A stretch of DNA of 64,000 nucleotides from Deinococcus radiotolerans (GTDB lineage: Bacteria > Deinococcota > Deinococci > Deinococcales > Deinococcaceae). Location: NCBI RefSeq assembly GCF_014647435.1, contig NZ_BMPE01000007.1, positions 1-64,000 of the forward strand, in the 5' to 3' direction. Both the position numbers and the translations under genes were made by a program. This document shows, piece after piece, positions 30,902 through 45,386 of this stretch (within the stretch, counting starts at the first letter, position 1; each line of letters starts with the position of its first letter). The notes under the pieces were generated by a model. The model did not search any database and had not been told where the DNA came from. It saw only the letters and a program-made list of their open reading frames with translations.

Positions 30902-31034
30902 TAAATTCGTGGGGATCGCCAGCAGGACGAATCCCAAAAACGGCGACATCAACGGCCTCCGCACGGTCCACGCACTTGGCCCATCTGGGCCGCACACCCC
31001 GCCCCACCCCTGAGGCGTCACAATAGGCAAGCGA

Positions 31035-33023
<1,989 letters not shown>

Positions 33024-33072
33024 CGGGCCCGGAAATGCTCTAGAGTGACCCGCCTGAAGGAGGCCGCCTGCT

Positions 33073-33330
33073 GTGCCCGTCACCCGCCTGGAAATCTGCA
33101 CCGAACACCTGAGCATCGACCAACGAGAAGACCTGCTAGACGCCGTCTGGGACGCGCTTCGCATCAGCCCCGGCATGGTCACCGCCGACGGGAACGTGGA
33201 ACTGAGCCTCTCGCAGTGCGGCCCCAGCGTCGCCGCGGAGGACGCGCCCCTCGTGCGGGTGGGGGACGTGGAGTACCGCAACGTCACCCCGCAGCGCCTC
33301 GTGACCCTCATGAAACGCTGGAGCCGCTAG
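33073..33330 (+). CDS. small thioredoxin-like ferredoxin-fold protein, hypothetical
   Basis: The 85-residue protein has the pattern GMVTADGNVELSLSQCGPSVAAEDAPLVRVGDVEYRNVTPQRLVTLM (broken here only by reading). This echoes the C-terminal half of NuoE-type [2Fe-2S] proteins (C-x-G-x-C...AP...VTP). Only one of the usual cysteines remains in SQCGPS, so an iron-sulfur cluster is unlikely. The GTG start has AAGGAGG upstream. It is followed by a strong terminator. The function is unknown. Confidence 0.6.
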   Translation: MPVTRLEICTEHLSIDQREDLLDAVWDALRISPGMVTADGNVELSLSQCGPSVAAEDAPLVRVGDVEYRNVTPQRLVTLMKRWSR

Positions 33331-33348
33331 CCGGAAAGCCCAGAGGAG

Positions 33349-33383
33349 CCCGCGCCGGAAGATGTCCGGCGCGGGTCTTCCTC
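33349..33383 (+). terminator. terminator of the 85-aa gene
   Basis: CCCGCGCCGGA pairs with TCCGGCGCGGG across 5 bases and runs into TCTTCCTC. The convergent S41 gene ends 7 bases further on. Confidence 0.8.
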
Positions 33384-33389
33384 GTGGGC

Positions 33390-34652
33390 CTACCGCTGCT
33401 CGGGTGGGCGCAGGCCCTGCGCGTCCCTGAAGGTCAGCAGCGCGGCCTCCAGGGTGCTGTCACGGCCCGTGGTGGTCAGCAGCGCCAGGTCCGTGGGCGC
33501 CAGCACGTCCGGCGTGACCCGTTCGGGCAGCGGCGCGCCGTCCGGCCCGAAGGCCCGCAGGATCGTGACCGACACCACCCCACCGTCCGGCAGGGGCATG
33601 AAGTTCACGCCGCTGTTCTCCACGCCCTTGGTGGCCTCGCCCACCGCGACCGCCCCGGCCCGCTGCGCGTAGAACGTGAACACCTCCGCGCAGGACGCGG
33701 TGTTCGGCCCGACCAGCAGCGCCGTCGGCCCAGCCCACACGGGCGGCGGTGGGGGACCCGCCGCCGGGCGGGGCGGCGCGAACCGACCGTCCGCGCCGCG
33801 GTACACGCTGCTGCCACCCCGCGACTGCATGCGGTACTCGACGGGCGTGAACACACTGGCCGCCGCCACGCACTGCGCGAGACTCCCCCCACCATTGAAG
33901 CGCAGATCCACGATCAGGGCCTGCGCGCCGCCCGCCCGCGCCTCCTGCACGCGCTTGACGAACAGGGCCGCGGCGTCCTCAGGCAGGAAGGTCGGGTAGC
34001 GGATCAGCGCCGTGCGGTTCCCTTCCCCCACCCAGGAGAGCGTCGGTTCATCGCGCGCCTGCAACTGGGCGCTGCCCAGCGTGAGCGTCAACTCCGGGCT
34101 GCCCGCGCGCTGCACCGTCACCGTCATGGGCTGCGCCGCCCGTTCCAGCCGCACAAATTCCTTCGGGCCAACCGGGGCGTCCTCATCCCCACGCTTCCCG
34201 GCCGCCTGGCCCTGCACGGTGGTGATCAGGTCAAACTCACGCAGGCCCGCCTGCGCGGCCGGACTGCCGGGCATCACCCCGGCGACCAGCAGGCCACCCT
34301 CGACCCGCACGACCCGCGCGCCCGTGCGGGGCACCGCGAGGTTCTCCTGCTGCTCCCGCAGCCGCTCGGCGCCCTCGGCATCCCGGACGTTCGTGTGCGC
34401 GTCCCCGAACGCCTTGAACAGGTCCCCCAGCACCGCGCGGCCCGTGTCGAACGAGCAACTGTCCCCCTGCGGCGCGCAGCGCTCCGCGAGCGTCTGCGCG
34501 TACTGCCGGGTCAGGTCACCAATGTTGCCCGTCGCCCAGCCGAAATAATTACGCTGCACCTGCCGGGTTGCTGCGTCGAACAGGTCCGTGGCCGGGCTGC
34601 CCAGCGCGGCAGGGGAGAGCAGCAGGGTCACGCCCAGGCCCAGCAGGCGAAT
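33390..34652 (-). CDS. S41 family peptidase (C-terminal processing protease-like)
   Basis: Read from the proposed ATT at 34652, the protein has about 420 residues. It opens with a signal peptide, (M)[17 protein letters not shown], then a helical region with [14 protein letters not shown]-like domain follows ([21 protein letters not shown]), then the S41 core with [12 protein letters not shown] and the Ser-containing [12 protein letters not shown], and a Lys in EATKGV. It would cut exported proteins. The ATT start is inferred because the -10 TACAAT sits 6 bases upstream with a TTGCCG -35 at 17 bases spacing. Any GTG upstream lies inside that promoter, and later GTGs would destroy the signal peptide. 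Confidence 0.8.
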   Translation of the reverse strand: MRLLGLGVTLLLSPAALGSPATDLFDAATRQVQRNYFGWATGNIGDLTRQYAQTLAERCAPQGDSCSFDTGRAVLGDLFKAFGDAHTNVRDAEGAERLREQQENLAVPRTGARVVRVEGGLLVAGVMPGSPAAQAGLREFDLITTVQGQAAGKRGDEDAPVGPKEFVRLERAAQPMTVTVQRAGSPELTLTLGSAQLQARDEPTLSWVGEGNRTALIRYPTFLPEDAAALFVKRVQEARAGGAQALIVDLRFNGGGSLAQCVAAASVFTPVEYRMQSRGGSSVYRGADGRFAPPRPAAGPPPPPVWAGPTALLVGPNTASCAEVFTFYAQRAGAVAVGEATKGVENSGVNFMPLPDGGVVSVTILRAFGPDGAPLPERVTPDVLAPTDLALLTTTGRDSTLEAALLTFRDAQGLRPPEQR

Positions 34653-34658
34653 GCGGAG

Positions 34659-34687
34659 ATTGTAAGGCACGCCTGACGCTACGGCAA
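34659..34687 (-). promoter_or_regulatory. promoter of the S41 peptidase gene
   Basis: On the minus strand TTGCCG, 17 bases and TACAAT precede the proposed ATT start codon by 6 bases, the spacing used by leaderless genes elsewhere in this window. Confidence 0.7.
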
Positions 34688-34767
34688 CGACGCGGCCGTG
34701 TCCGGTGCGCGGCTCACCATCCCACTTCATGAAGCGGGGGCCGCGCCCATCAGGGCCACGCGGGCGG

Positions 34768-35319
34768 TCAGAGACGCGCGCTGGCCTTCATGCCCGTTAG
34801 GTCCAGGGTGTCCCCGAACAGGCTCTGCCCCACCGTGAAGCGCATCCCGAAGAACCCGTGCCCGGCCTTCGCCGCGGCGTCCAGGGCCGCGCCGCCCAGC
34901 GCGAATGCCACGCCCTGCCCAGCCGTCAGGGTCATCTGCCCGATGGCCTGACCGGTCTCACCCGCCGCTTCGCACACCACCATGCCGGGCGCAGTGGGCG
35001 TCGCGGCGTACGTGGTGCAGGTCGCCGGCAGGGCCTTGAGGTCCGTGCGCACGTACATGTCCACGGCGCGCAGCGTGCCCAGCCCACCCGTACGGTACGT
35101 GGCCGTCCCGCGCACCGTGATCTGCTGCAGGGCCGCTGGCACCGTGTTGCCCGCCAGACTGTCCCGCGTGAGGTACACCACCTTCCCGCTGAGCGCGCCG
35201 CTGGACGGCAGGTCCAGGTGCGAGTTCTTCACGTCCACGCTGGGCGTGGGAATCAGGCCGCACCCGGCGATCAGGGTGCAGGACAGCAGGGCGAGCAGGG
35301 GGCGGTGGACGCGGGTCAT
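34768..35319 (-). CDS. predicted lipoprotein
   Basis: The 183-residue protein has a lipoprotein signal peptide with LIAGC, Cys about 20, then a beta-rich mature domain. There is no recognised family. A CATACT box ends 7 bases before a GTG at 35322, one codon ahead of the ATG at 35319, so the GTG may be the actual leaderless start. No ribosome site is seen. It lies between the S41 gene and the RlmI-type methyltransferase, divergent from the latter. Confidence 0.65.
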   Translation of the reverse strand: MTRVHRPLLALLSCTLIAGCGLIPTPSVDVKNSHLDLPSSGALSGKVVYLTRDSLAGNTVPAALQQITVRGTATYRTGGLGTLRAVDMYVRTDLKALPATCTTYAATPTAPGMVVCEAAGETGQAIGQMTLTAGQGVAFALGGAALDAAAKAGHGFFGMRFTVGQSLFGDTLDLTGMKASARL

Positions 35320-35415
35320 CACGCCCGGCAGTATGGCCCGCCCCGGACGACCGGAGGGTGAGGGGCGCCGCCGGGCAGCGTTCATGCACTGGCAGGCCTC
35401 TGCTACCCTGCCCTG

Positions 35416-36594
35416 ATGAAGAAGTCTCCCACCGTTACCCTGCAGGCCCAGGCGGTGCGCCGCGTCGCGGGCCGCTATCCCTTCGGGCACAGTGGCGACA
35501 TCGCCCGCGCCGACGACGGCATTCAGCCCGGCGAGGTCGTGAACGTCAAGGGCCCGGACTCCAGCAAGGTGATCGCGCGCGGGTACTTCAACCCGCAGGG
35601 AGGGACACCCCTGCGCCTCCTGACCTGGCAGGACGAGGACATCGACCTGAAGTTCTACCGCGCCCGCGTGAAGGCCGCCCTGGCCCGCCGCGAGGGCCGC
35701 ATCCTGAACACCGACGCCATGCGCGTCCTGCACGCAGAAGCCGACGGGATGCCCGGCGTGATCGCCGACCAGTTCGCCGGGACGCTGGGCGTGCAGCTGC
35801 GCAACGCAGGCGTCGAGCGGCACCGTGACCTGATCGTCAGGGCCCTGCGCGAGGAGACGGGCGCCACCAGTGCCTACGAGCGCAGCGATACCGGCGAGCG
35901 CCGCAAGGAGGGCCTGGACCTCGTGACCGGCACCCTCTGGGGCGACGTGCCGGACCGCGTGGAATTCTTCGAGGACGACCTGAAGCTGCACTTCAACCCG
36001 ATGGACGCCCAGAAGACCGGCTTCTTCCTCGACCAGCGTGACAACCGGCGCCTGATGCGCACGTTCGTGCAGCCCGGCGCGGGCTTCCTGGACGTGTACT
36101 CATACACCGGGGGCTTCAGCCTGCACGCCGCCAAAGCAGGCGCGAAGGCCGTCGCCATCGACAAGGACAGCGTCGCGCTGGGCGCGCTGGAGGGCGCGGC
36201 GCGCGGCAACGCCCTTCAGGTCGGCGTGCGCTGGGGCGACGCCATCGAACAGCTCGACGCGCTCGTCAAGGAAAAACGCACCTTCGGCGCGATCGTCCTT
36301 GACCCGCCCACCCTCGCCAAGCGGCGCGACGACGTGCCCCGCACCAAACGTATCTTCACGGACGGCGCCGCCCGCGCCCTGCGGATGCTGGACAGTGGCG
36401 GGCACCTGCTGATCAGCACCTGCGCGCACTACATCCGCGTGGACGACCTGCTCGACGCCGCCCGCGTGGCCGCCGCCGAGGCGAACACCGACGCCGAGGT
36501 GCTCGACGTGACCTACCAGCCCGCCGATCACCCGCACCTTCTGAGCGTGCCCGAGAGCCTGTACCTCAAGAGCATCCTGCTGCGCAAAGCCTGA
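35416..36594 (+). CDS. class I SAM-dependent rRNA methyltransferase, RlmI/RlmO-like
   Basis: The 392-residue protein has an N-terminal PUA domain (AVRRVAGRYPFGHSGDIAR) and a central EEHEE-like domain. The Rossmann methyltransferase domain follows: FLDVYSYTGGFSLHAAKAGAKAVAIDKD for SAM binding, IVLDPPTLAKRRDD, and the cysteine in LLISTCAHYIRVDD. Members make 5-methylcytosine in 23S rRNA (C1962 in E. coli); the exact target here is not certain. TACCCT lies 6 bases before the ATG, indicating a leaderless start. Confidence 0.9.
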   Translation: MKKSPTVTLQAQAVRRVAGRYPFGHSGDIARADDGIQPGEVVNVKGPDSSKVIARGYFNPQGGTPLRLLTWQDEDIDLKFYRARVKAALARREGRILNTDAMRVLHAEADGMPGVIADQFAGTLGVQLRNAGVERHRDLIVRALREETGATSAYERSDTGERRKEGLDLVTGTLWGDVPDRVEFFEDDLKLHFNPMDAQKTGFFLDQRDNRRLMRTFVQPGAGFLDVYSYTGGFSLHAAKAGAKAVAIDKDSVALGALEGAARGNALQVGVRWGDAIEQLDALVKEKRTFGAIVLDPPTLAKRRDDVPRTKRIFTDGAARALRMLDSGGHLLISTCAHYIRVDDLLDAARVAAAEANTDAEVLDVTYQPADHPHLLSVPESLYLKSILLRKA

Positions 36595-36661
36595 AGAAAC
36601 CGGCAGGGGAGAAGGTGGCCGCGCCTACCCTGCCGCGCACTTGGGGCGGGCAGCATCGGGT

Positions 36662-37378
36662 ATGGCTGCCCGCCGAATCCTGCTCCTGGCTGCCGCGCTG
36701 ACCGGCGTGGCCCTGGCCCACTACGCCGCGCCGCTGCCCCTGAATACCGTCGCGCCCGCGAAAGCGCAGTTCGGCCTGCCGTTCGCAGGGCCGCCCGGCC
36801 CGGACACCTGGATGCTGGGGCAGGGCTACGGGAACACGACCGGCGCGTACCGGCAGAGGCGCAGCACGTACGGGAACCTCCAGGGCATCCACGCGGGCCT
36901 GGATTTCAGCGCGCCGTGCGGGACGCCGGTGCGGGCCATCGGGGATGGCGTGGTCGCCGAGGTGGACGGTCCGCACGGCAGCCCGCCTCACAACGTGGTG
37001 GTGGATCACGCCGGGAACCTCTCCAGTCTGTACGGGCACCTGCGGGTACGGTCCAGCGTGCGCGTGGGGCAGAAGGTCACGCGCGGACATGTCATCGGCG
37101 AGAGCGGGGACTCGCAGGGCACCTGCGTGAGCGCACCGCACCTGCACCTGGAACTGCGGGACCGCTCGCATCAGCGCTTCTTCAACCCGCTGCCGTTCAT
37201 CGCGGCGGACTGGAATTCGCTGGCGCTGGCCGGGAGTTTCGGGCGGGGCTACGAGTACGACCTGGAGCGTCCCCGGCGCTGGCAGACGCCGGATTCACAG
37301 CCTGCCGCGCTGCGGGGCGGGGCGCTGCTGAACGAGTACCGCCAGCCCTGGCCGCCCGCCCCCGGAGGGGCGAGGTGA
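36662..37378 (+). CDS. M23 family metallopeptidase, secreted
   Basis: The 238-residue protein has a signal peptide (about 1-19) and an LytM/M23 domain. The zinc site is complete, with H-x3-D in GIHAGLDFSAPCGTPV and H-x-H in SAPHLHLELRD. This class cuts peptidoglycan cross-links or binds the wall. The ATG at 36662 is used; a longer frame begins at 36641 but leads into the signal peptide poorly. It overlaps the next gene by four bases (GTGA), so the pair is co-translated. Confidence 0.88.
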   Translation: MAARRILLLAAALTGVALAHYAAPLPLNTVAPAKAQFGLPFAGPPGPDTWMLGQGYGNTTGAYRQRRSTYGNLQGIHAGLDFSAPCGTPVRAIGDGVVAEVDGPHGSPPHNVVVDHAGNLSSLYGHLRVRSSVRVGQKVTRGHVIGESGDSQGTCVSAPHLHLELRDRSHQRFFNPLPFIAADWNSLALAGSFGRGYEYDLERPRRWQTPDSQPAALRGGALLNEYRQPWPPAPGGAR

Positions 37379-38340
37379 GGCGCGCCGCCCTGGCCCTCGC
37401 GGCCCTGCTGTCCGGTGTGGTGGAGGCCGCCACGCTGCCGTCCCGCGCGGTCCTGGGGGGCGAGTGCTGCCCCGGCGTGGTGTGGACGCCGGATTCCCGC
37501 GCGCTGCTGTTCCTGGATGGTCCCCCGGCGCGCGGCTCGACCGGCATCTATCAGGTGGCTGCGACCGGGGGCGAGGTCACGCGGCGGTTTTCCAGCGTGG
37601 CGTTCTTCTCCCCGGCACTGAAGTGGGCGGTGCGGCCCGGCGCGGGCGAGGCGACTACCCTGGAACGCCTCGCGGACGGGCGGCGGTTTACGCTGCCCAC
37701 CTACGGCTCGGACGTGACCTGGACGCGCAGTGAGACGCGGCTGGCGTACGCGCGCAGCGACACGAGCGGCAACTACGACCGCCGGGTCACGCGGGTATTC
37801 GTCGCGGACGTATTCGGCGCATCCCGGCTGGTGGCGACCTTATCCGGCGGCAGCATTCACGGCTGGCTGGACGACACGACCCTGCTCCTGAGCGGCAAGC
37901 CCAGCGCCGGGGCGCGGGACCGCGAACTGTTCACCCTGAACACCGGCACGGGCGCGCGCCGCACCCTCAGGACCGCGCTGGGCTTCCGCTCGGTGACGCT
38001 CAGTGCAGACGGGCGGCAGGTCGCGTACACGGTGTCGTTCGACAGTGCCGCCCGCAACGGCCTGTGGGTGCAGGGGACCGCCAGCGGCAGCCCGCGCGAA
38101 CTGAGCGTGTTCGGCTCGTACCGCTGGCGGGACGCCACGCGCCTGCTGCTGATTCCGCTGAGCACGGCGGGCGGCCCGCACACGCTGCGGCAGTACGACG
38201 TGACCGCGAACGCCTGGAAGACCCTGGGGGACCTGGGCGATCAGGTGAGACTGGCGGACTGGTCGGTGAGCCCGGATGGCCGCCTGATGAACTACCTCAG
38301 CGCCCGGGACGGGAACGTGCGCGTGCTGACCTTGCCGTAA
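37375..38340 (+). CDS. secreted beta-propeller (PD40/WD40-like) protein
   Basis: The 321-residue protein has a signal peptide (about 1-19) and five to six repeats of the type W.PDSR.LLF...G.., seen in VWTPDSRALLFLDG, VTWTRSETRLAYARS, VTLSADGRQVAYTVS and WSVSPDGRLMNYLS. These are TolB/PD40 blades. It probably binds a partner or peptide in the envelope. The GTG start is coupled to the M23 peptidase, suggesting a joint wall-related role, which is inference only. Confidence 0.8.
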   Translation: MRRAALALAALLSGVVEAATLPSRAVLGGECCPGVVWTPDSRALLFLDGPPARGSTGIYQVAATGGEVTRRFSSVAFFSPALKWAVRPGAGEATTLERLADGRRFTLPTYGSDVTWTRSETRLAYARSDTSGNYDRRVTRVFVADVFGASRLVATLSGGSIHGWLDDTTLLLSGKPSAGARDRELFTLNTGTGARRTLRTALGFRSVTLSADGRQVAYTVSFDSAARNGLWVQGTASGSPRELSVFGSYRWRDATRLLLIPLSTAGGPHTLRQYDVTANAWKTLGDLGDQVRLADWSVSPDGRLMNYLSARDGNVRVLTLP

Positions 38341-38386
38341 TGAAGGATGAGGCTGAGGGTCATAGCAGAATCCCGGCCTGACCTGA

Positions 38387-38437
38387 TACACTGTCTCGTT
38401 TCCGAAGCGCAGGGGCGACCTTACGCACGCAACGTAA
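38387..38437 (+). promoter_or_regulatory. uvrA promoter region with DdrO/RDRM operator
   Basis: TACACT (38387-38392) is the likely -10. The 17-base TTACGCACGCAACGTAA at 38421-38437 is an almost perfect RDRM, with half-sites TTACGC and ACGTAA separated by 5 bases. It lies about 20 bases after the expected transcript start, where bound DdrO would block transcription. uvrA is a known member of the DdrO regulon in Deinococcus. Confidence 0.75.
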
Positions 38438-38489
38438 CTTTCCGGCGGCCCGCCGCACGCACGCCAGGCCGCGCACGAGGAGCCACACC

Positions 38490-41596
<3,107 letters not shown>

Positions 41597-41600
<4 letters not shown>

Positions 41601-42235
41601 CCGCGCCCGACTCTGCCCCCGCTCCCCAGCCCACCCCGCCGGTCACCCCGGCGGCCGCGCCTGCCCGCACCCGCCGGGCCCGGCGTGGCCGCCGGCCGGA
41701 CGCGCCGCCCCCGCGCATCACGCCGGGCCGCGCCCTGGCACACCTGCTGGGCGGCCTGATCACCCTGGCCGTGCTCGCGTACTTTCAGTGGACGCCGGGC
41801 GAGTGGCCGGTGCGCCTGCTGACGTGGGTGGCGCTGACCATCATCGCGGACGAGTTCGACGGCTGGTACGGCTACGCGGCCCTGCTGCTGGGCGGCCTGG
41901 GGTACTTCAGTCCCGTCCCGCCCCCGGAGCAGTGGAGCGTGATCCTGCCCCTGGTGGGCGGCGCGCTGGCGGGCGTGCTGCTCATCAAGCACTCCGGCGG
42001 GCTGTTCGTGCTGCCGTTCGCGGCCGCGCTGTACGCCGCTGTGATTGTGGGCATGGGCCGCTTCGCCACCACCCTCGATCACGGCCTGACCCTGCCCACC
42101 AACGAGGCCTTCCAGCGGACCGCGCTGATCGCCATGGTCATCGGCCTGAGCGTCAGCGCCGTGCGGCGGATCGTGAGCCTGATCCTGCGCTCCCGCGCCC
42201 GCCGCGCCCAGCGGGCCGCCGCCCTGAACGCCTGA
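41597..42235 (+). CDS. integral membrane protein downstream of uvrA
   Basis: The 212-residue protein has a long Pro/Ala/Arg-rich cytoplasmic N-terminus (about 1-45) followed by five or six hydrophobic helices and a basic C-terminus. I see no catalytic motif. ATGA overlap with uvrA indicates coupling, so it should respond to the same DdrO control; this does not show that it works in repair. Confidence 0.6.
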
Positions 42236-42332
42236 CCGGTCACGCCGCGCCGCCCTGGCCACTCGCCGGGGCGGTGTTCTCACGTCACGAGGGGCACGCG
42301 CCCACCGTGCCCGCGTTACACTGCCCCCAGTC

Positions 42333-43001
42333 ATGACCGCCAACAGCAACCCCAACCGCATGTTCCTGGTGATCGGCACGCTGATCGCCGCCGTCCTCAT
42401 CGGCCTGGCCGTGTTCGCCATCCAGGGCAAACCCGCCCAGGGCAGCGCCACCTTCGACCTGACGGGCGTGCCCTTCGCCGGGCAGGACAGCGCCCCGGTG
42501 GACGTCGTGGTCGTCGAGGACTTCAAGTGCCCGGTGTGCAAGAACTTCGAGGAAACCGTCGCGCCCGAACTGAAAACCAAGTACGTGGACACCGGCAAGA
42601 TCAAGCAGTACTCCCTGCTGTGGCCGTTCCTGGCCGAGGCGCGCAGCCTCTCCACGGATGACAGCAAACTGGCCGCGCAGGCCGCCATGTGCGTCTACGA
42701 CCAGGGCGGGAACGACGCCTTCAACGCCTTCAAGGCCATCCTGTTCCGCGCGCAGGGCGACGAGAACACCGTCTGGGCCACCAAGAGCCGCCTGAAGGAA
42801 CTCGCCGGGAACCTCGAGAACCTGGATCAGAGCAAGTTCGCCACCTGCCTGGATTCTGACGTCACCGCCGCCCGCGTGGACGCCATGGAAGCGCAGGTGA
42901 ACAAGGCCCGCGTGACCGGCACGCCCACCGTGTTCGTGAACGGCAAGCAGACGGACGCGACCGTGGCCGACATCAGCGCCGCCATCGACGCCGCGAAGTA
43001 A
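42333..43001 (+). CDS. DsbA-family thiol oxidoreductase (BdbD-like)
   Basis: The 222-residue protein has one N-terminal membrane anchor (about 10-30) and a DsbA-type thioredoxin domain. The active site is CPVC at Cys66-Cys69 ([11 protein letters not shown]), and a cis-Pro loop is seen in [11 protein letters not shown]. It oxidises thiols of exported proteins. It lies 4 bases upstream of a DsbB-like gene, forming a BdbC/BdbD-type pair. TACACT lies 10 bases before the ATG. Confidence 0.92.
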   Translation: MTANSNPNRMFLVIGTLIAAVLIGLAVFAIQGKPAQGSATFDLTGVPFAGQDSAPVDVVVVEDFKCPVCKNFEETVAPELKTKYVDTGKIKQYSLLWPFLAEARSLSTDDSKLAAQAAMCVYDQGGNDAFNAFKAILFRAQGDENTVWATKSRLKELAGNLENLDQSKFATCLDSDVTAARVDAMEAQVNKARVTGTPTVFVNGKQTDATVADISAAIDAAK

Positions 43002-43005
43002 GCAC

Positions 43006-43437
43006 GTGAGCCGCGACAACCGCCTGTACGCCGCGTGGGTCGTGTCCCTGATCGCCACGCTGGGCAGCCTGTACTTCAGCGAGATCCGTCACTTCAACCC
43101 CTGCATCCTGTGCTGGTTCCAGCGCATCTGCATGTACCCGCTGGCCATCATCCTGGGCGTCGCGGCCCTCAGCGGCGACCTGCGCGTGCGCCGCTACGCG
43201 CTGCCCCTGGCCGGGATAGGCGTGCTGATCGCGCTGTACCAGAATCTCGAAACGTGGGGTGTCGTGCCGACCCTGCGCGCCTGCACCGCCGACCCCAGTG
43301 CGTCGTGCGGCACGCCCTGGCCCGTGTGGGGCATGAACTCCCCGCTGAACACCGTCATCACCATTCCGGTGCTGAGCATGATCGCCTTCACGCTGATCAT
43401 CGCCCTGCTGAGCTGGCGCCGCACGCGCACCATCTGA
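43006..43437 (+). CDS. disulfide bond formation protein B (BdbC/DsbB family)
   Basis: The 143-residue protein has four transmembrane helices and the two cysteine pairs of DsbB: Cys33-Cys36 in [10 protein letters not shown] and Cys93/Cys101 in [11 protein letters not shown]. It re-oxidises its DsbA partner using quinones. It is in an operon with the upstream DsbA-like gene, which is the expected partner. The start is GTG at 43006. A strong hairpin follows. Confidence 0.92.
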   Translation: MSRDNRLYAAWVVSLIATLGSLYFSEIRHFNPCILCWFQRICMYPLAIILGVAALSGDLRVRRYALPLAGIGVLIALYQNLETWGVVPTLRACTADPSASCGTPWPVWGMNSPLNTVITIPVLSMIAFTLIIALLSWRRTRTI

Positions 43438-43456
43438 GGGACGGGCGCGGCAAGCG

Positions 43457-43492
43457 GGGCGCGGGGGATTCGACCTCCCCGCGCCCTGCTTC
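43457..43492 (+). terminator. terminator of the disulfide operon
   Basis: GGGCGCGGGG pairs with CCCCGCGCCC over 10 bases and runs into TGCTTCTG, just before the end of the convergent SDR gene. Confidence 0.75.
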
Positions 43493-43499
43493 TGACCGC

Positions 43500-44249
43500 C
43501 TAGACCGGGCGGCCGGCCATCATGAACGACGCGGTCATCCCGCCGTCCACCGGCACGATCGCGCCGGTCATGAACGCGGCTTCCTCGCTGCCCAGGAAGT
43601 ACACGACCTGCGCCACCTCGCGCGGCGTACCCAGGCGGCGCAGGGCGTGCAGGTCCTCGTAATCCCGGCGGGTCTGTTCGGGGTCGTCGCTCTCCGTGAT
43701 GCTCTGGAGGACCGCTTCGGTGCTGATTGCGCCTGGCGCCACGGCGTTCACCCGCAGGCCGTGTGGCGCGAGGTCCAGCGCCATCGCGCGGGTCAGGTTC
43801 ACGAGGCCGCCCTTGCTGGCGTTGTACGCCGCGTTGCCCGGTTCGGCGAACAGGCCCTGCACGCTCGCCACGTTCACGACCGCCGCCCCGCGCGGCAGCA
43901 GGTCCACCAGGGCCCGCGTCAGCAGCAGCGGCGCGGTCAGGTTCACGTTCAGCGTCCGCGCCCAGCCGCGCTCGCTGACGTCCAGCACGCTGCCGTGCGC
44001 ACCCTGAAACGCGGCGTTGTTCACGAGCACCTGCACGCCGCCCATCTCCCGCGCGGCCCGCACGATCCGCTCGCGCCCGGCGGCGGTACTCACGTCCGCC
44101 TTCACGCGCCGCTGCCCCCGCAGGTTCGGCGGGAGGCTCAGATCGGCGCTCAGCACCCGCCACCCCCGCTCCGCGTACAGTTCCGCGATCGCCCGCCCGA
44201 TTCCCCGCGCTGCCCCTGTGACCACCACACCGTTCGAAGCGTCCGTCAT
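43500..44249 (-). CDS. short-chain dehydrogenase/reductase
   Basis: The 249-residue protein has the classical SDR layout: [10 protein letters not shown] for NAD(P) binding near residue 11, VLVNNAAF, and the catalytic Tyr-x3-Lys in [19 protein letters not shown] carries the active-site Ser, and [13 protein letters not shown] is near the end. The substrate cannot be read. GACACT lies 6 bases before the ATG. It is a single gene between two terminator-like hairpins. Confidence 0.9.
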   Translation of the reverse strand: MTDASNGVVVTGAARGIGRAIAELYAERGWRVLSADLSLPPNLRGQRRVKADVSTAAGRERIVRAAREMGGVQVLVNNAAFQGAHGSVLDVSERGWARTLNVNLTAPLLLTRALVDLLPRGAAVVNVASVQGLFAEPGNAAYNASKGGLVNLTRAMALDLAPHGLRVNAVAPGAISTEAVLQSITESDDPEQTRRDYEDLHALRRLGTPREVAQVVYFLGSEEAAFMTGAIVPVDGGMTASFMMAGRPV

Positions 44250-44351
44250 GCCCCCAGTGTCAGGGACGTGTGTTCAGACGCCGCAGAGGCATAAGGCACG
44301 CTCAACGGTTGAGCTGATGCGGCGCGGGACAGGTGAGTCAGTGGCCGGCGA

Positions 44352-44388
44352 AGAGGCCCGCCACTGCGCGTGCAGCAGACGGGCCTCT
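44352..44388 (-). terminator. terminator of etfBA
   Basis: AGAGGCCCG pairs with CGGGCCTCT over a 19-base loop and, on the minus strand, runs into TCTTCG. It lies about 50 bases after the etfA stop. Confidence 0.6.
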
Positions 44389-44438
44389 GTCCGTGTGGTT
44401 CAGGCGCTGGGCGTCACCAGTCCTGACGCCGCGCGGGT

Positions 44439-45386
44439 TTACTTGCGGCTGGCTTCGATGAGCGCGGGGACGATCTCGTTGATGTCACCGACGATGCCGT
44501 AGTCCGCCACTTTGAAGATCGGGGCTTCGGCGTCCTTGTTGATGGCGATGATGTTCTTGCTCTTGCCCATGCCGGACAGGTGCTGCACGGCGCCGCTGAC
44601 GCCCAGCGCAATGTACGCCTTGGGCTGCACGGTCTTGCCGGTCTGACCGACCTGCTCGGCGTAGGGGCGCCAGCCGGCGTCCACCACGGCGCGCGTGGCG
44701 CCGACGCCCGCGCCCAGATTGTCCGCGAGCGCCTCGACGTAGCGGCTGAAGTTCTCAGGGCTGCCCACGCCGCGCCCGCCGGTGACGATCACGTCGGCTT
44801 CGGTCAGGGCGACGCGGCTGCTCTTCTCGACGCTCTTGCCAGTCACCTCGACACGCGCGGCGGGCAGGGAGAGTTCCACGTCGTACTGCTCGCCCGCCGC
44901 TGCGGCGGGAGGGGCAGGCGCGAACGAGCCGGGTTTGACGGTCACGACGACCAGCCCGTCGGCATCGACCGTCTCAGTCACGCGGGCCAGGAAGGTGTAG
45001 CGCTGCGCCTGAAGGGCCGCGCCGTTGCTGCTTAGCTTGGTGGCGTCCTCAAGGTACGCGGCGTCCAGTTTCACGGCCACGCGGGGGGCGTACTCGCGGC
45101 CGGAGCGGCTGCCGCCAATGATGACGGTATGCGCTTCGCCTTCCTGCGCGATCTGCGTAGTGGCGGCGGCCCAGACCTCGGCGTTGTACGTGGCCAGCTC
45201 GGGCATGTCCGCCACGAGGACCTGGTCGGCCACGGCGGCGGCCTCGTTGGCGACAGCGGCGATGTTCTGGCCCAGTACGAGCAGGGTGATGGGGCCCTCG
45301 CGCCCGGACTCGCGGGCGGCGGTGACCATTTCCAGGGTGGCTTTCGCCAGTTTCCCGGCGGTGTGTTCAGCGACGATCAGAATCAT
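44439..45386 (-). CDS. etfA: electron transfer flavoprotein subunit alpha
   Basis: The 315-residue protein has the alpha/beta N-terminal domain and the C-terminal FAD-binding domain with [20 protein letters not shown] and [19 protein letters not shown] passes electrons from acyl-CoA dehydrogenases to the quinone pool. It overlaps etfB by four bases, so the two subunits are made together. Confidence 0.95.
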   Translation of the reverse strand: MILIVAEHTAGKLAKATLEMVTAARESGREGPITLLVLGQNIAAVANEAAAVADQVLVADMPELATYNAEVWAAATTQIAQEGEAHTVIIGGSRSGREYAPRVAVKLDAAYLEDATKLSSNGAALQAQRYTFLARVTETVDADGLVVVTVKPGSFAPAPPAAAAGEQYDVELSLPAARVEVTGKSVEKSSRVALTEADVIVTGGRGVGSPENFSRYVEALADNLGAGVGATRAVVDAGWRPYAEQVGQTGKTVQPKAYIALGVSGAVQHLSGMGKSKNIIAINKDAEAPIFKVADYGIVGDINEIVPALIEASRK

